A stretch of DNA of 55,155 nucleotides from Bacteroidota bacterium (GTDB lineage Bacteria; Bacteroidota; Rhodothermia; Rhodothermales; UBA10348), in the NCBI GenBank assembly GCA_029262835.1, contig JAJCYQ010000059.1:1-55155 (forward strand), given 5' to 3'. A program made the translations under genes and the position numbers. The notes beneath the pieces were generated by a model. That model was not told where the DNA came from. It did not search any database and was given only the letters and a program-made list of their open reading frames with translations. Position 1 is the first letter of the stretch. Each line of letters starts with the position of its first letter. Below, piece after piece: positions 18,310 through 27,092 of this stretch.

Positions 18310-18488
18310 GACTCTGTAAAATTGTCGGGCTGCGCTGCGGTCTATCAGCCGGGGTTGAGGGCATATTTGACGACGATCGTCTCTCCCTGTTCTCCGGACT
18401 GGGTTTCGCGGCGCAAGTCGCTCGTTTTGGCCTTGATTGCAAGCCGTCCGTGCGCCACATTGTGGGTTCGAGCATTTTCCCGTGCGCT

Positions 18489-19667
18489 ATGACGACCTGG
18501 ATGGCCCCATTTTCCTCCTGTTTTCCGACCCGATTTCCGGCCCGATTTCCGGCCCGGGCTTCTGCCCAGTTTCATCCCCGACTTTTGTCCATCTGGGCCG
18601 TCGTCCTGCTCCTGGTGGGTGGATGCGACAGCTCGGATCCATCCTCCGGCGCAGGGACGAATGAACCCGGTACGCCGTCCATTTTCCTGTCGGCCGAGCG
18701 CGGGTTTTCGCTCTCTCCACAGGGTTTCCCGACGGATTTCAGTCAGATTGGATCGTTTTTCGATGAGGTGCAGGCGCTCGGGCGCGCCAGCGTCCAGGCG
18801 AACATGCTCTGGCGGGACGATGTCGTGGCTGGCGCGGATGCTGGCCAGGTGCCGGAAGTGGCCCGCGTCGTGGCGGCGCAGGACGTGCTGCGCAACGTCG
18901 CGCTGTCGGTCGTCTTCGGATGGAGAAGCGGCGACGAGGTCCGCCTGGCCGTGCCCGGAAATGCGACCAACGACTGGACGAACACCGAGGCTGTTCAGCG
19001 TTTCGCCAGCATGGCCGCTTCGTTCGCGCGCGACAACGAGGTGGAGTACCTGTTCCTCGGCAATGAGACCGATTTCTACGCCGAGCAGAATCCGGCCGAC
19101 TATGCCCGATGGGTGGCCGCCTACCGGATCATCCGCCAGGAAATCAAGCTCCGAAGCCCCGAAACGCTCGTCGGAACGGTCTTCAATGCCGAGCACATGA
19201 TGGGTACGGGCGTTTTTTCCGGATGGACGACGCCGGTTTTTGATGCATGGTCGCTGCACGATGCATCGACCATCGATATCGTTGGACTTACCATCTACCC
19301 GTACCTGGGCGCGCAGCGGCCAGAAGATGTGCCCTCCGACTACCTGGCGCCTCTGACGGCACGCTTCGGTGGGAAGCCGATCGTAGTCACCGAAACCGGC
19401 TGGCCGGCCGACGGCGCCGGGTTTCCGACGGCGTGGGATACGGGCGAGCAGGAGCAGCTCGACTTTCTGCCGCGGCTTACGGCCATGCTTGCTGGGCAGG
19501 ATGTACGCGCCGTGAACTGGCTCTTCCTCTATCCTCTGACGCGCGGCGCGCCGGACGAAGTGCTGCGCACGTTTGGCAGCGTGAGCGCGCGCCGCGAAGA
19601 CGGCGAAAAGCGCCTCATGTACGATGCCTGGGAGGAATTTGATGTGCTACGGGAAGTGCGCCAGTAG
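18489..19667 (+). CDS. Lipoprotein with GH17/GH53-like glycosidase barrel
   Basis: A 392-residue protein. A long basic N-terminus leads to a hydrophobic segment ending LLLVGGC, a lipobox, so the mature protein is probably lipid-anchored. The rest reads as a TIM barrel with two candidate catalytic glutamates: LFLGNETDFY (acid/base) and VVTETGWPADG (nucleophile), the latter close to the GH17 signature E-[ST]-G-W-P. A beta-glucan or related polysaccharide is a possible substrate. The start at 18489 was chosen over 18450 because it shortens an already long signal region. A 12-bp repeat lies in the pre-lipobox segment. Confidence 0.68.
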   Translation: MTTWMAPFSSCFPTRFPARFPARASAQFHPRLLSIWAVVLLLVGGCDSSDPSSGAGTNEPGTPSIFLSAERGFSLSPQGFPTDFSQIGSFFDEVQALGRASVQANMLWRDDVVAGADAGQVPEVARVVAAQDVLRNVALSVVFGWRSGDEVRLAVPGNATNDWTNTEAVQRFASMAASFARDNEVEYLFLGNETDFYAEQNPADYARWVAAYRIIRQEIKLRSPETLVGTVFNAEHMMGTGVFSGWTTPVFDAWSLHDASTIDIVGLTIYPYLGAQRPEDVPSDYLAPLTARFGGKPIVVTETGWPADGAGFPTAWDTGEQEQLDFLPRLTAMLAGQDVRAVNWLFLYPLTRGAPDEVLRTFGSVSARREDGEKRLMYDAWEEFDVLREVRQ

Positions 19668-19670
19668 CGA

Positions 19671-19716
19671 CTACGCTACCTCTCAACCACCTTCTACGCT
19701 ACTTTTGAACCAAGTC
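19671..19716. repeat. Twin 23-bp repeat with CTACGCTAC core (second locus)
   Basis: CTACGCTAC occurs at 19671 and 19694, exactly 23 bases apart as at 13694/13717. About 33 of 45 bases match the other locus. It also lies between two convergent genes and touches the ald stop codon. Confidence 0.55.
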
Positions 19717-20935
19717 AAATCCCCGACGCAATGAGCAGCTCGATGTCGCGGTGGGCCATGCCGAACATGGAGGCAAGGCTTTTTTTGGTCAGGTGGCGGC
19801 GGTAGACGTAGGCGCCATTGCGCAGACCCACATCGCTCCAGAGTGCTTCGTTGATGGAGCCCGCATCTCCAATTTTGATGAGGTACGGGACGAGCACGTT
19901 GGTCAGGGCGTAGGTTGCCGTCCGCGCGGCGTTTGACGGCATGTTGGGCACACTGTAGTGCACGACGCCGTGCTTCACGAACGTGGGCTCGCTGTGCGTG
20001 GTCGGAAAACTGGTTTCGATGCATCCCCCCTGGTCAATGACGGCGTCAACGATAACGCTGCCGTCGCGCATGGCGGCGACCATGTCTTCGGTCACGACCA
20101 TCGGCGCGCGGGAGCCCGCTGTCATCATGGCGCCAATGACAACATCGGCCGTCGCAACCGCTTGGCGCACATACTGTTCCGTGGCCATGGCCGTCGTTAC
20201 GCCGCGGCCCAGGTAATGCTCGAGCGCGCGCAGGGCACTCAGGTCGTTGTCGAGCACAAGGACATGCGCGCCAAATCCGAGCGCTGTTCGGGCGGCCCAT
20301 TCGCCGACGACGCCCGCGCCGAGAATGACGACGTTCGATGGCGGTACGCCCGATATCCCGCCGAGCATGATGCCCCGCCCGCCTTCGGAGCTCTCCAGAT
20401 ATCGCGCGGCGATCTGGACAGACATCGTACCCATTATTTCGTGCATCATGCGCACAATGGGCAGCGTGCCGTCGGTATCCCGGATGAACTCGAAGCCGAT
20501 CCCGGTAATTCCGAGCTCCATGAGGTGCTTCAGGTAATCGGGAGATGCGACGCCCAGATGCAGGGCGGAGATCAGAATCTGTCTCTCACGCAGGAAGGTG
20601 ACCTCCTCATCGCACGGCGGGCCCACCTTCACGATCAGGTCGCTGCGGGCATAGAGGTCTCCGGGGCTTTCGACGAGCTCGGCGCCAGCGTCAGCGTACT
20701 GGTCGTCAGGGAAGTTGGCGCCGAGCCCGGCCTCCTGGCCAACCAGAACGCGGTGCCCGCCACTTACCAGCGTATGCACGCCGGCGGGCGAAAGAGCGAC
20801 ACGCCGCTCTTCGTTCGAGATCTCACGCGGCACACCGATACACAGGGCATTCTCATGCGTCTGCACCTTCCTGGGTTTTTCCCGGGTGAGTACACCACCC
20901 TCCAGACCGAGTCCCTGCAAAGCCGGAATTTCCAT
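19715..20935 (-). CDS. ald: Alanine dehydrogenase
   Basis: A 406-residue NAD-dependent alanine dehydrogenase, converting L-alanine to pyruvate, ammonia and NADH. Marks are IGVPREISNEERRVALSP at the head of the catalytic domain, the Rossmann loop VVILGAGVVGEWAARTALGFGA with a following VLD, and VPNMPSNAARTATYALTN near the end. The N-terminal extension MEIPALQGLGLEGG is longer than in Bacillus enzymes and resembles the Bacteroidota version. The start at 20935 is the first ATG that gives this extension. The gene stands alone and is convergent with the GH17-like lipoprotein. Confidence 0.92.
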   Translation of the reverse strand: MEIPALQGLGLEGGVLTREKPRKVQTHENALCIGVPREISNEERRVALSPAGVHTLVSGGHRVLVGQEAGLGANFPDDQYADAGAELVESPGDLYARSDLIVKVGPPCDEEVTFLRERQILISALHLGVASPDYLKHLMELGITGIGFEFIRDTDGTLPIVRMMHEIMGTMSVQIAARYLESSEGGRGIMLGGISGVPPSNVVILGAGVVGEWAARTALGFGAHVLVLDNDLSALRALEHYLGRGVTTAMATEQYVRQAVATADVVIGAMMTAGSRAPMVVTEDMVAAMRDGSVIVDAVIDQGGCIETSFPTTHSEPTFVKHGVVHYSVPNMPSNAARTATYALTNVLVPYLIKIGDAGSINEALWSDVGLRNGAYVYRRHLTKKSLASMFGMAHRDIELLIASGI

Positions 20936-21058
20936 GGATGTAGACGCGGAGAAATGGTGCAGACAGCGACCGGCAATATAATGGTCACGTGGGTGCATCT
21001 GCCAGTCCTGTTTACGGGGCGCTTGCGGAGGCGCAGGCTCAGGCCGGGGCGGCGGTGC

Positions 21059-21934
21059 TCAGGCCGGGGCGGCGGCGAGGCGCGAGAGCAGGATGGCTCC
21101 GGCCGCCGCCACGTTGAGCGATTCGACCGCCGATGGGGGGAGATGCGTGGCAGCGTGGGGGCTGGCGCTATCGGCGCCGGGGACGTAGCGGGAAATAGTG
21201 ACGCGCCCCGTCGCGAGCGTGGCGGCGGCCGTAGAAGGGCCGTGCGCTTCGCTGCCGAGGATGAGAACACAGCCGGGGGCGGGCGACCAGGCGCGGGCAT
21301 CTTCCCCGTCCAGATCGGCGACCCAGATGGGTCGGTTTTCTGCTCGGAGCGCCTCCAGCAGCGCATCGGGCGCCAAACTCCGGCACAGCACGACGTCCCA
21401 GACCCCTCCCATCGAAGCGCGAAGCGTCTTCGGATTGAAAAAATCAGCGGTTCCTGTGGGCGTGGTGCCCGCGTCATGCACGGTGCCAACGACAGCGCGC
21501 ACGCCGAACCATGCCGCCGTCCGAATGAGTGTGCCCACGTTTCCTGGGTCCTGGATGCCGTCAAGGACCAGAACGGTATCGTGCGGCGCGAGGCGCCCAG
21601 GCAGCTCCGCCTCATCCACAAGAGGCACGCTTACAACAGCCAGAATACCGGGCGGAGTGGCCACGCCAGCCACGCGAGAGTACGTCTGCGCGTCAATGCG
21701 CTCAGGTTCCGGAGGCCCACCAGATCCGCTCCAGGCAGACGCCGCCGCACGCGCCGCTTCAAGTTCGGGCGGCCACTCGGCCGACGGCCCGAGCAGAATA
21801 TCATGGACGCGCGCCCCGCCCTGAAGCGCCGATTCCAGCGACCGCGCACCCTCGATCACGCACTGCCCGAGCCGGTCGCGGTACTTCTTCTGTCCAAGCG
21901 AGACGATTTCCTTCAGGCGGCGAGCTGTAGGCAT
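21059..21934 (-). CDS. SpoU/TrmH-family RNA 2'-O-methyltransferase
   Basis: A 291-residue SPOUT enzyme. The N-terminal substrate-binding part includes RLKEIVSLGQKKYRDR and CVIEGARSLE. The knotted C-terminal domain has the three SpoU motifs: LDGIQDPGNVGTLIRTA, VLILGSEAHGPS, and SLNVAAAGAILL. These enzymes methylate ribose in rRNA or tRNA; the target cannot be read from the sequence. The start at 21934 removes a proline-rich upstream frame encoded by low-complexity DNA. A 20-bp direct repeat (GCTCAGGCCGGGGCGGCG at 21037 and 21057) spans its stop codon. Confidence 0.9.
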   Translation of the reverse strand: MPTARRLKEIVSLGQKKYRDRLGQCVIEGARSLESALQGGARVHDILLGPSAEWPPELEAARAAASAWSGSGGPPEPERIDAQTYSRVAGVATPPGILAVVSVPLVDEAELPGRLAPHDTVLVLDGIQDPGNVGTLIRTAAWFGVRAVVGTVHDAGTTPTGTADFFNPKTLRASMGGVWDVVLCRSLAPDALLEALRAENRPIWVADLDGEDARAWSPAPGCVLILGSEAHGPSTAAATLATGRVTISRYVPGADSASPHAATHLPPSAVESLNVAAAGAILLSRLAAAPA

Positions 21935-22052
21935 GGGTAGTGGGGGTGGGGGGGGTGCGGGTGCTGAGGGGGGTGCGAGTGCTGGGGAATATACGAGCGC
22001 AACAGCGCCTGTCCCGAGCACGACCAGGTGCTCGGAGTTGTGTGCTCTGGGG

Positions 22053-22357
22053 CATAAGGGCGAAATGTCGTAAGTAATTTACATATAACACTATATAACA
22101 GTGACTTGACAGCAATTTCCTATGTACTGGAATGGCGCGAGCAACCCCGAGCTGGCGCGAGCACCTCCGAGGTGGCGCGAGCGCCCGTGAGCTGTCGCAA
22201 TTCAAGCTCGCGACATTCTGGGCCCGCTCGCGCCAGCTCGAGGGGAGTCGCGCCAGCTCGGCCGGGGACACGCGAGCATACAAACACCCGTAAGACGTTG
22301 CACACCATGGCATATGAGCGATTATAGTGTTTTGAATCGCGACATTTCGTCCTTATG
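22053..22357. repeat. About 305-bp segment with 18-bp terminal inverted repeats
   Basis: CATAAGGGCGAAATGTCG (22053-22070) is inverted at 22340-22357 with one mismatch. Just inside each end is AACACTATA, again inverted (22088 and about 22323-22332). The core contains a perfect 14-bp inverted pair, GAGCTGGCGCGAGC (22149-22162) and GCTCGCGCCAGCTC (22226-22239), plus more copies of the GGCGCGAG core. No transposase is encoded, so a MITE-like element or structured RNA are both possible. Confidence 0.6.
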
Positions 22358-22400
22358 TCGTCAGACAGGTCATATAAGCGTGGCAGGAGTACCTATCCGA

Positions 22401-22434
22401 CTGATATATCTATGATATCTTAATGATATATCAG
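22401..22434. repeat. AT-rich palindrome
   Basis: CTGATATATC (22401-22410) and GATATATCAG (22425-22434) are perfect inverted arms around 14 bases that again contain GATATC. It could be an operator or part of a promoter region; there is no T-tract as for a terminator. Confidence 0.5.
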
Positions 22435-22493
22435 AGTGAGGGCGCCAGGATCATCTAGATTCCCTGCCTCTCCCAATGGGCAGTATCCCCCCA

Positions 22494-22538
22494 GCCACGT
22501 CCTGACTGGCCACGTCTCAGCCGGCCACGTCCCGACTG
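22494..22538. repeat. 15-bp tandem repeat, three copies
   Basis: Units begin GCCACGTC at 22494, 22509 and 22524. It abuts the head of the dispersed repeat at 22545. Confidence 0.6.
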
Positions 22539-22544
22539 GGCGAT

Positions 22545-22722
22545 TGTTGAAAGCTGAGCCTGTCAAAATCGAAACAGGCACACTCGGTTAGTCCGTAGTG
22601 GGCCACACGGGCCAAAGACGCAGGCTCATCTTTCAGACTTTGAAAGATGAGCCTGCTTCCTTGGTGGACGTGTCGGAACCGCATATATCAACTCCTGAGA
22701 TTTTGAAGGCTGAGCCTGCGTC
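22545..22722 (+). repeat. Dispersed palindrome-bearing repeat, copy A
   Basis: The unit has three parts: a head TTGAAAGCTGAGCCTGT at 22547, a perfect palindrome at 22620-22656 (arms GCAGGCTCATCTTTCA and its inverse, loop GACTT), and a tail TTTTGAAGGCTGAGCCTGC at 22701. A second copy in the same internal order but inverted lies at 33229-33400. The arms, head and tail share the core GAAAG-x-TGAGCCTG, so the unit looks like a REP/BIME-type composite. Confidence 0.75.
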
Positions 22723-22782
22723 GGATCGAATGCCAAGGGCCGCCAGGTCAATCGCGTTTCGCCCGTTCAGGAGTCGCCGGAC

Positions 22783-22925
22783 CTACAGAAGTACCCGGAC
22801 CGGCGAAAGCACCCGGACCGGCGGCAGTACCCGGACCGGCGGAAGCGCCCGAACCGGCGGAAGCACCCGGACCGGCGGCAGTACGCAGACGAGCAGAAGC
22901 ACCCGGACTGGCGGGAGCACCCTGG
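22783..22925 (+). repeat. 18-bp tandem repeat upstream of gdhA, about eight copies
   Basis: The unit is close to AAGCACCCGGACCGGCGG, with variants. In one frame it would encode Ser-Thr-Arg-Thr-Gly-Gly repeats joined in frame to gdhA, but the frame upstream is made of repeats and has no protein-like features, so it is treated as non-coding. Confidence 0.7.
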
Positions 22926-23089
22926 ATCTGCTGGATTCAAACGGATTTCCCAAAGTCCTTTCGCCCGGGCGCAGTACCTTTGCCGCCGGATTCGCATCAC
23001 ACCGAATCTGTCCTTCCGATTTACATCATTTTTCCATCACATGCGGTGCTGGAAGCGCTTCCTGCGCGAGCCGTGCCGTCCCCAATATC

Positions 23090-24394
23090 ATGTCGTCAAA
23101 AGACGTTTACAAGCGCTCCGTGTACCGCGAACCGGCTCCCGTCCTGGACCAGGACAACCCCTTCCAGGCCATGGTCGAGCGGTTTGATGTCGCCGCCAGG
23201 ATCCTGGAATTGGACCCGGGTTTCTACGAGTATCTCGTCACGCCGGCCAAGATCCATATCGTCGGCATTCCGGTCGTTATGGATACGGGCAAGATCAAGA
23301 TGTTCGAGGGCTACCGGGTTATCCACAGTGAAATCCTGGGCCCTTCGAAAGGTGGAATTCGGTACGCGCCGGATGTGAATGTGGAGGAAGTCAAGGCGCT
23401 CGCCGCCTGGATGACGTGGAAGTGCGCGGTCGTCGATGTGCCGTTTGGCGGCGCAAAGGGCGGTATTGTCTGCAACCCGCGCGAAATGAGCCCGGGAGAG
23501 CTGGAGCGCCTGACGCGGCGCTACACAGCCAATATGATGGATGTTTTCGGCCCCGAGCGGGACATCCCTGCCCCGGACATGAACACAAACGAGCAGATCA
23601 TGGCGTGGATTCTGGATACCTACTCCATGCACGCTCGACGTACTGAAACTGCCGTGGTGACCGGCAAACCCATCCTGCTCGGCGGATCGGCCGGGCGGCG
23701 CGAAGCCACGGGCCGCGGCGTCATGACCGTGACGCTCGCCGCCATGGAGCGTCTGGGGCTGCGGGCAAGTGAATCGACCGTAGCCGTGCAGGGATTTGGC
23801 AACGTCGGATCGGTGGCCGCCGATCTGCTCGCCAAGCAGGGCTGCCGGATCCTCGCCGTGAGTGACGTATCGGGCGGCTATTACAATGCCAACGGGCTCG
23901 ACATCCAGGCCATGATTGCGTACTCCGCATCCCACGGAAACTCGCTGGAGGGCTACCCCGACGCCGAGCCGATCTCGAATGACGAACTGCTCTCGCTCGA
24001 TGTCGATGTGCTCGCGCCGTGCGCGAAGGAAGACCAGGTCACGCTCAAGAACGCCGATAAAATCCATGCCAAGATTATTTCGGAAGGGGCCAACGGGCCG
24101 ACGACGCCGAAGGCCGATGCCGTGCTCGCCGACCGCGGCGTGCTCGTCATTCCGGATATCCTGGCCAACGCAGGTGGCGTGACGGTATCGTACTTCGAGT
24201 GGGTACAGGACCGGCAGGGCTATTTCTGGACAGAGGACCGGGTGAACCGTCGTCTGGACCGGATGATGCATGCGGCGTTCGACTCGGTGTTCGAGACGGC
24301 GCAGAAGCACGACACGACGCTGCGCATTGGTGCCTACGTGCGCGGTATCAGCAAGGTGGCCGGTGCACTCAAGATTCGCGGCATCTACGCCTGA
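23090..24394 (+). CDS. gdhA: Glu/Leu/Phe/Val family dehydrogenase (glutamate dehydrogenase)
   Basis: A 434-residue dehydrogenase that interconverts glutamate with 2-oxoglutarate and ammonia. Marks are [22 protein letters not shown], the catalytic-lysine loop [14 protein letters not shown], the next catalytic segment [26 protein letters not shown], and the Rossmann loop [17 protein letters not shown]. The length is that of the hexameric bacterial NAD-type enzymes. The ATG at 23090 begins M-S-S-K-D; the frame continues upstream through repeats and was cut there. The enzyme would collect amino groups from the histidine, alanine and peptide breakdown encoded nearby. Amino-acid specificity within the family is not certain. 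Confidence 0.9.
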   Translation: MSSKDVYKRSVYREPAPVLDQDNPFQAMVERFDVAARILELDPGFYEYLVTPAKIHIVGIPVVMDTGKIKMFEGYRVIHSEILGPSKGGIRYAPDVNVEEVKALAAWMTWKCAVVDVPFGGAKGGIVCNPREMSPGELERLTRRYTANMMDVFGPERDIPAPDMNTNEQIMAWILDTYSMHARRTETAVVTGKPILLGGSAGRREATGRGVMTVTLAAMERLGLRASESTVAVQGFGNVGSVAADLLAKQGCRILAVSDVSGGYYNANGLDIQAMIAYSASHGNSLEGYPDAEPISNDELLSLDVDVLAPCAKEDQVTLKNADKIHAKIISEGANGPTTPKADAVLADRGVLVIPDILANAGGVTVSYFEWVQDRQGYFWTEDRVNRRLDRMMHAAFDSVFETAQKHDTTLRIGAYVRGISKVAGALKIRGIYA

Positions 24395-24477
24395 CGTCTG
24401 CGGTAGTCCTGGTCCGGCGTGGGTATTGGTATGCCGTGATTGATTGCCGGGCGCGGAGTTCGGATCTTGCAGGCGTC

Positions 24478-25134
24478 ATGCGCACGGCTTCACATATCAC
24501 GTCCTTACTCGTCGGCCTCATGCTCGTCGGGGCAGGCGTGTCTGTTTCCAGGGCCCAGGCGCCCGTGCTGCCTCCGGCCGAGGAGGCGCTGAGCAGTCAT
24601 CACGATGCGCTGCTCGGAGCACTGATGTCCTGCCTTGACGTGCCGGTTGAGGCCTGGTCGGAAGCCTATGAGAGCGGGCGGCCCGAGATTGCACTGGACT
24701 GGGGTGGTGCGCTACCGTTCATGGAGGCGTCCGTGTCGGCTGAGCTTCTGGCAGTCGGCCTGCAGCTCTCACAGGGCGCCGCAGGCGGACAGCTCCGCAT
24801 TGATGTGGATGAGGGCAGCCTCGTCTATGAGCGGGCGCCTCGACGGGCGGCCGAACCGCTGGAGCGGCGCATCCGCGTCGGACTCCGGTACACGCTCACG
24901 CAACCAGGTGGAGGCGTGCTGGCCTCGGACAGCTGTCTTGAGACCCGCTCGGACCTGCACACTCGCCGCGGGGCCGCATCGCTGGCCGACCCCAGGTGGA
25001 GTGTTACCAACCCGGACATTCCGCAGACGGGGTTCTGGCGGCGCTACCTGCAACCCACCGTGCTCGTGGCTGCGGCAGCGGTGGGAACGTACCTGTTCTT
25101 CAATCTGCGCAGTGATCGCGCAGACGGAGGCTGA
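24478..25134 (+). CDS. Secreted protein of unknown function with C-terminal membrane helix
   Basis: A 218-residue protein I do not recognise. It has a signal peptide (hydrophobic LLVGLMLVGAGVSVSRAQA), a body with two cysteines (SCLD and DSCLE) about 100 residues apart, and a hydrophobic helix near the end (PTVLVAAAAVGTYLFF) followed by RSDRADGG. That suggests an exported protein held in a membrane by its C-terminus. Its stop codon is separated from the next gene's GTG start by one base, so the two are surely translated from one mRNA. No catalytic motif is visible. Confidence 0.7.
   Translation: MRTASHITSLLVGLMLVGAGVSVSRAQAPVLPPAEEALSSHHDALLGALMSCLDVPVEAWSEAYESGRPEIALDWGGALPFMEASVSAELLAVGLQLSQGAAGGQLRIDVDEGSLVYERAPRRAAEPLERRIRVGLRYTLTQPGGGVLASDSCLETRSDLHTRRGAASLADPRWSVTNPDIPQTGFWRRYLQPTVLVAAAAVGTYLFFNLRSDRADGG
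25126..25130 (+). promoter_or_regulatory. Strong ribosome binding site deciding a GTG start
   Basis: GGAGG lies 5 bases upstream of GTG at 25136, inside the last codons of the preceding gene. Strong sites of this kind are rare in this window, so it favours 25136 over the ATG at 25154. Confidence 0.6.
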
Positions 25135-25135
25135 C

Positions 25136-27085
25136 GTGTCCGTGACCTGGTCCATGACCCGCCCTCCGGATGTGACTGTGGCGCGCGCGCGGGCGTTTCG
25201 GCCGCGCTTGTTTTTGGCCGGGCGCATGGCGGCCCTCTTCGTTGGTCTTTTTGCAGGCCTTTTAGTGAGCTTTTTAGTCGGCGCCTGCGCCGTTCCCGTC
25301 CCCCCGTCGGGTGGAGGACCCGACACCACGCCCCCCCGCCTTGTGGAATCATGGCCCCGCCAGGGCGCCACGCTGGTCGACGGACGCACCGTGGAAATAA
25401 CCTTCTCGGAAGCCGTTGACAGGGGGTCCTTTGCGCGCGCGTGGTCCGTGACGCCCGACATGCCCGGTCCGGCAGACATTTCCTGGAACGGCTTTGACCG
25501 CGTCCGGATTTCATTTCCCGAGCCCTTTCGTGCGGCCACAACCTACATATTTACGATAGATACGGCGCTGCGCGACGTCCGGAACGTAGCGCTCATGGCG
25601 CCCATCTCGCTGGCCTTCGCCACCGGACGCGCCCTCGACAAGGGCCGCCTTGCCGGATTCGTGCGCGACCCGGCAACGGGTAATCCTGTGCCGGGCATGG
25701 ACATTCTGCTCTTCGGGGCGGCAGAAGGTTCGGAGGTGGAGGGCGCGCCAGGCGATATCATGAACGAAGCCCTCTACCGGACGCAGACGGGCCCGGATGG
25801 GCGTTTCGACTTCGATTTCCTGGCCGAACGCGCCTATTCGGTTATTGGCCATGGAGACCGCAATCGGAACCGGCAGCTGGACCAGGCCGAGCGCTGGGCG
25901 GTGGCTGCCACGCGGAGCGTCATGGCCGACTCCGCGGGCGCGGTGCTGGCGCGCCCGCTCTGGCCTGTACGCTTTGACACGACAGCGCCGCGCGTAGTGC
26001 GCGTTGAACCCATATCGAACCGCGACCTCGCGCTGCGCGTGAGTGAGCCTGTTCAGTGGATGCCTTCGGGAAAACAGCCGGTCGACCAGAATTTTGTAGA
26101 TGCTGTGCGCGATGAGGGACTGTTTCTCGTCGATTCACTCGGCGCAATGCGGGTGGTTTCGGCGCCCTTTGCCACGCCCGATCCGCTCGTCTGGCAACTG
26201 CGCACGGCCGAGCCGCTCGCGCCCGGCGCCTGGCGCCTCGAGGGCCGCGTGGCACTTACCGATTCCGCGGGCCACCCTGTGGCGGAGGGTGAGTGGCCAT
26301 TCACCATCCGAGGCACCGAGCCTGAAGCATCGCCCGCCCGCGCCGTGCGCATCGAGCCCGAACCGGCTGGCGCGACGGATGACGGATTTCGCCCCCTCTG
26401 GCCGCGCGACAGCCTCGTCGTGGTGTGGAGTGCGCCGCCGGACGAAGGAAGCGCCGAACTGATTGCCCTCGAGGACACATCCGGTAGCCGACTTGTGGCC
26501 GCTTTCCGCGCGCAGACGCCGACCCGGACGCTGGTGTCGCGGCCTCGACGCGCATCGCCTGCGGACCCCTCCCAATCGGACCCCTCCCAATCGGACCCCT
26601 CCCCCATATTTCGCCTTTCTGCCCCTGACACTTCGGTGATGTTCCGCGTGATGGGGCCGGCGGACACCGGTGATATCCTCGGCACGGTCAAGGCGCCGGC
26701 CCCCACCATCATCGAACTCTATGCAGACCGCGCCGCTCGGCAGGGCGGAGCGGCGGGAGGCGGAGCGGCGGGAAGCGGAGCGGCGGGAAGCGGCCCGGCA
26801 GGAGGCCGGTCGGGTGGTGGCGGCTCGGTTGGTGGCGGCTCGGTGGCGCCCGTGGCCTCGGTCCGGGTGCCCAGCGGCACGCATACATTCCGCTTCGGCC
26901 GTCTGCCGGGAGGATTCCAATACCGGTTGCGGGCCTTCGTGGACCTTGACGGCAATGGCGCGTGGACGCCGGGGCGACTTGAGCCCTGGTCGGCTGCCGA
27001 GCCACTCCTATTTGCGCGCGGCACAGATCCCGTCCGTGCGCGTTGGGAATCGGTGCGGGCCGACACGCTCACCTTTTTGGAATAA
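25136..27085 (+). CDS. Lipoprotein with SbsA-type Ig-like domain
   Basis: A 649-residue protein. A hydrophobic stretch ends in LVGAC, a lipobox. Directly after it comes GGGPDTTPPRLVESWPRQGATLVDGRTVEITFSE in pieces typical of the Big_5/SbsA Ig-like domain, which is common in Bacteroidota lipoproteins. Later parts look like repeated beta-sandwich modules (a carboxypeptidase-regulatory-like part near GRLAGFVRDPATGNPVPG). Two repeat expansions stand out: DPSQS three times (26564-26608) and a long Gly/Ala/Ser linker (about 26746-26850). The role is unknown; a surface structural or binding protein is likely. It overlaps nothing but is tightly coupled to its neighbours on both sides. Confidence 0.75.
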   Translation: MSVTWSMTRPPDVTVARARAFRPRLFLAGRMAALFVGLFAGLLVSFLVGACAVPVPPSGGGPDTTPPRLVESWPRQGATLVDGRTVEITFSEAVDRGSFARAWSVTPDMPGPADISWNGFDRVRISFPEPFRAATTYIFTIDTALRDVRNVALMAPISLAFATGRALDKGRLAGFVRDPATGNPVPGMDILLFGAAEGSEVEGAPGDIMNEALYRTQTGPDGRFDFDFLAERAYSVIGHGDRNRNRQLDQAERWAVAATRSVMADSAGAVLARPLWPVRFDTTAPRVVRVEPISNRDLALRVSEPVQWMPSGKQPVDQNFVDAVRDEGLFLVDSLGAMRVVSAPFATPDPLVWQLRTAEPLAPGAWRLEGRVALTDSAGHPVAEGEWPFTIRGTEPEASPARAVRIEPEPAGATDDGFRPLWPRDSLVVVWSAPPDEGSAELIALEDTSGSRLVAAFRAQTPTRTLVSRPRRASPADPSQSDPSQSDPSPIFRLSAPDTSVMFRVMGPADTGDILGTVKAPAPTIIELYADRAARQGGAAGGGAAGSGAAGSGPAGGRSGGGGSVGGGSVAPVASVRVPSGTHTFRFGRLPGGFQYRLRAFVDLDGNGAWTPGRLEPWSAAEPLLFARGTDPVRARWESVRADTLTFLE

Positions 27086-27092
27086 TGCTCCC

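Larger units (their letters stand above)
21935..23089. other. 1.15-kb gene-free stretch rich in repeats
   Basis: No convincing gene lies between the TrmH-family gene and gdhA. In order it holds a segment bounded by inverted repeats (22053-22357), an AT-rich palindrome (22401-22434), a 15-bp tandem repeat (22494-22538), a palindrome-bearing dispersed repeat (22545-22722) and an 18-bp tandem repeat (about 22783-22925). The gdhA promoter must lie near its right end but is not obvious. Confidence 0.7.

Noticed and set aside
19958-21940. Open frame of 660 codons on the plus strand across ald and the TrmH-family gene.
   Set aside because: It crosses two well-supported minus-strand genes and the gap between them.
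22106-22327. Open frame of 73 codons inside the inverted-repeat-bounded segment.
   Set aside because: Its residues are dictated by the GGCGCGAG repeats (Arg, Ala, Ser) and it has no ribosome site.
22620-22656. Palindrome read as a rho-independent terminator for the TrmH-family gene.
   Set aside because: It has no T-tract, lies far from that gene's 3' end (on the other side), and recurs at 33286 as part of a larger repeat.
22598-23089. N-terminal extension of glutamate dehydrogenase through the repeats.
   Set aside because: The extension translates the dispersed and 18-bp repeats; the dehydrogenase fold starts normally at 23090.
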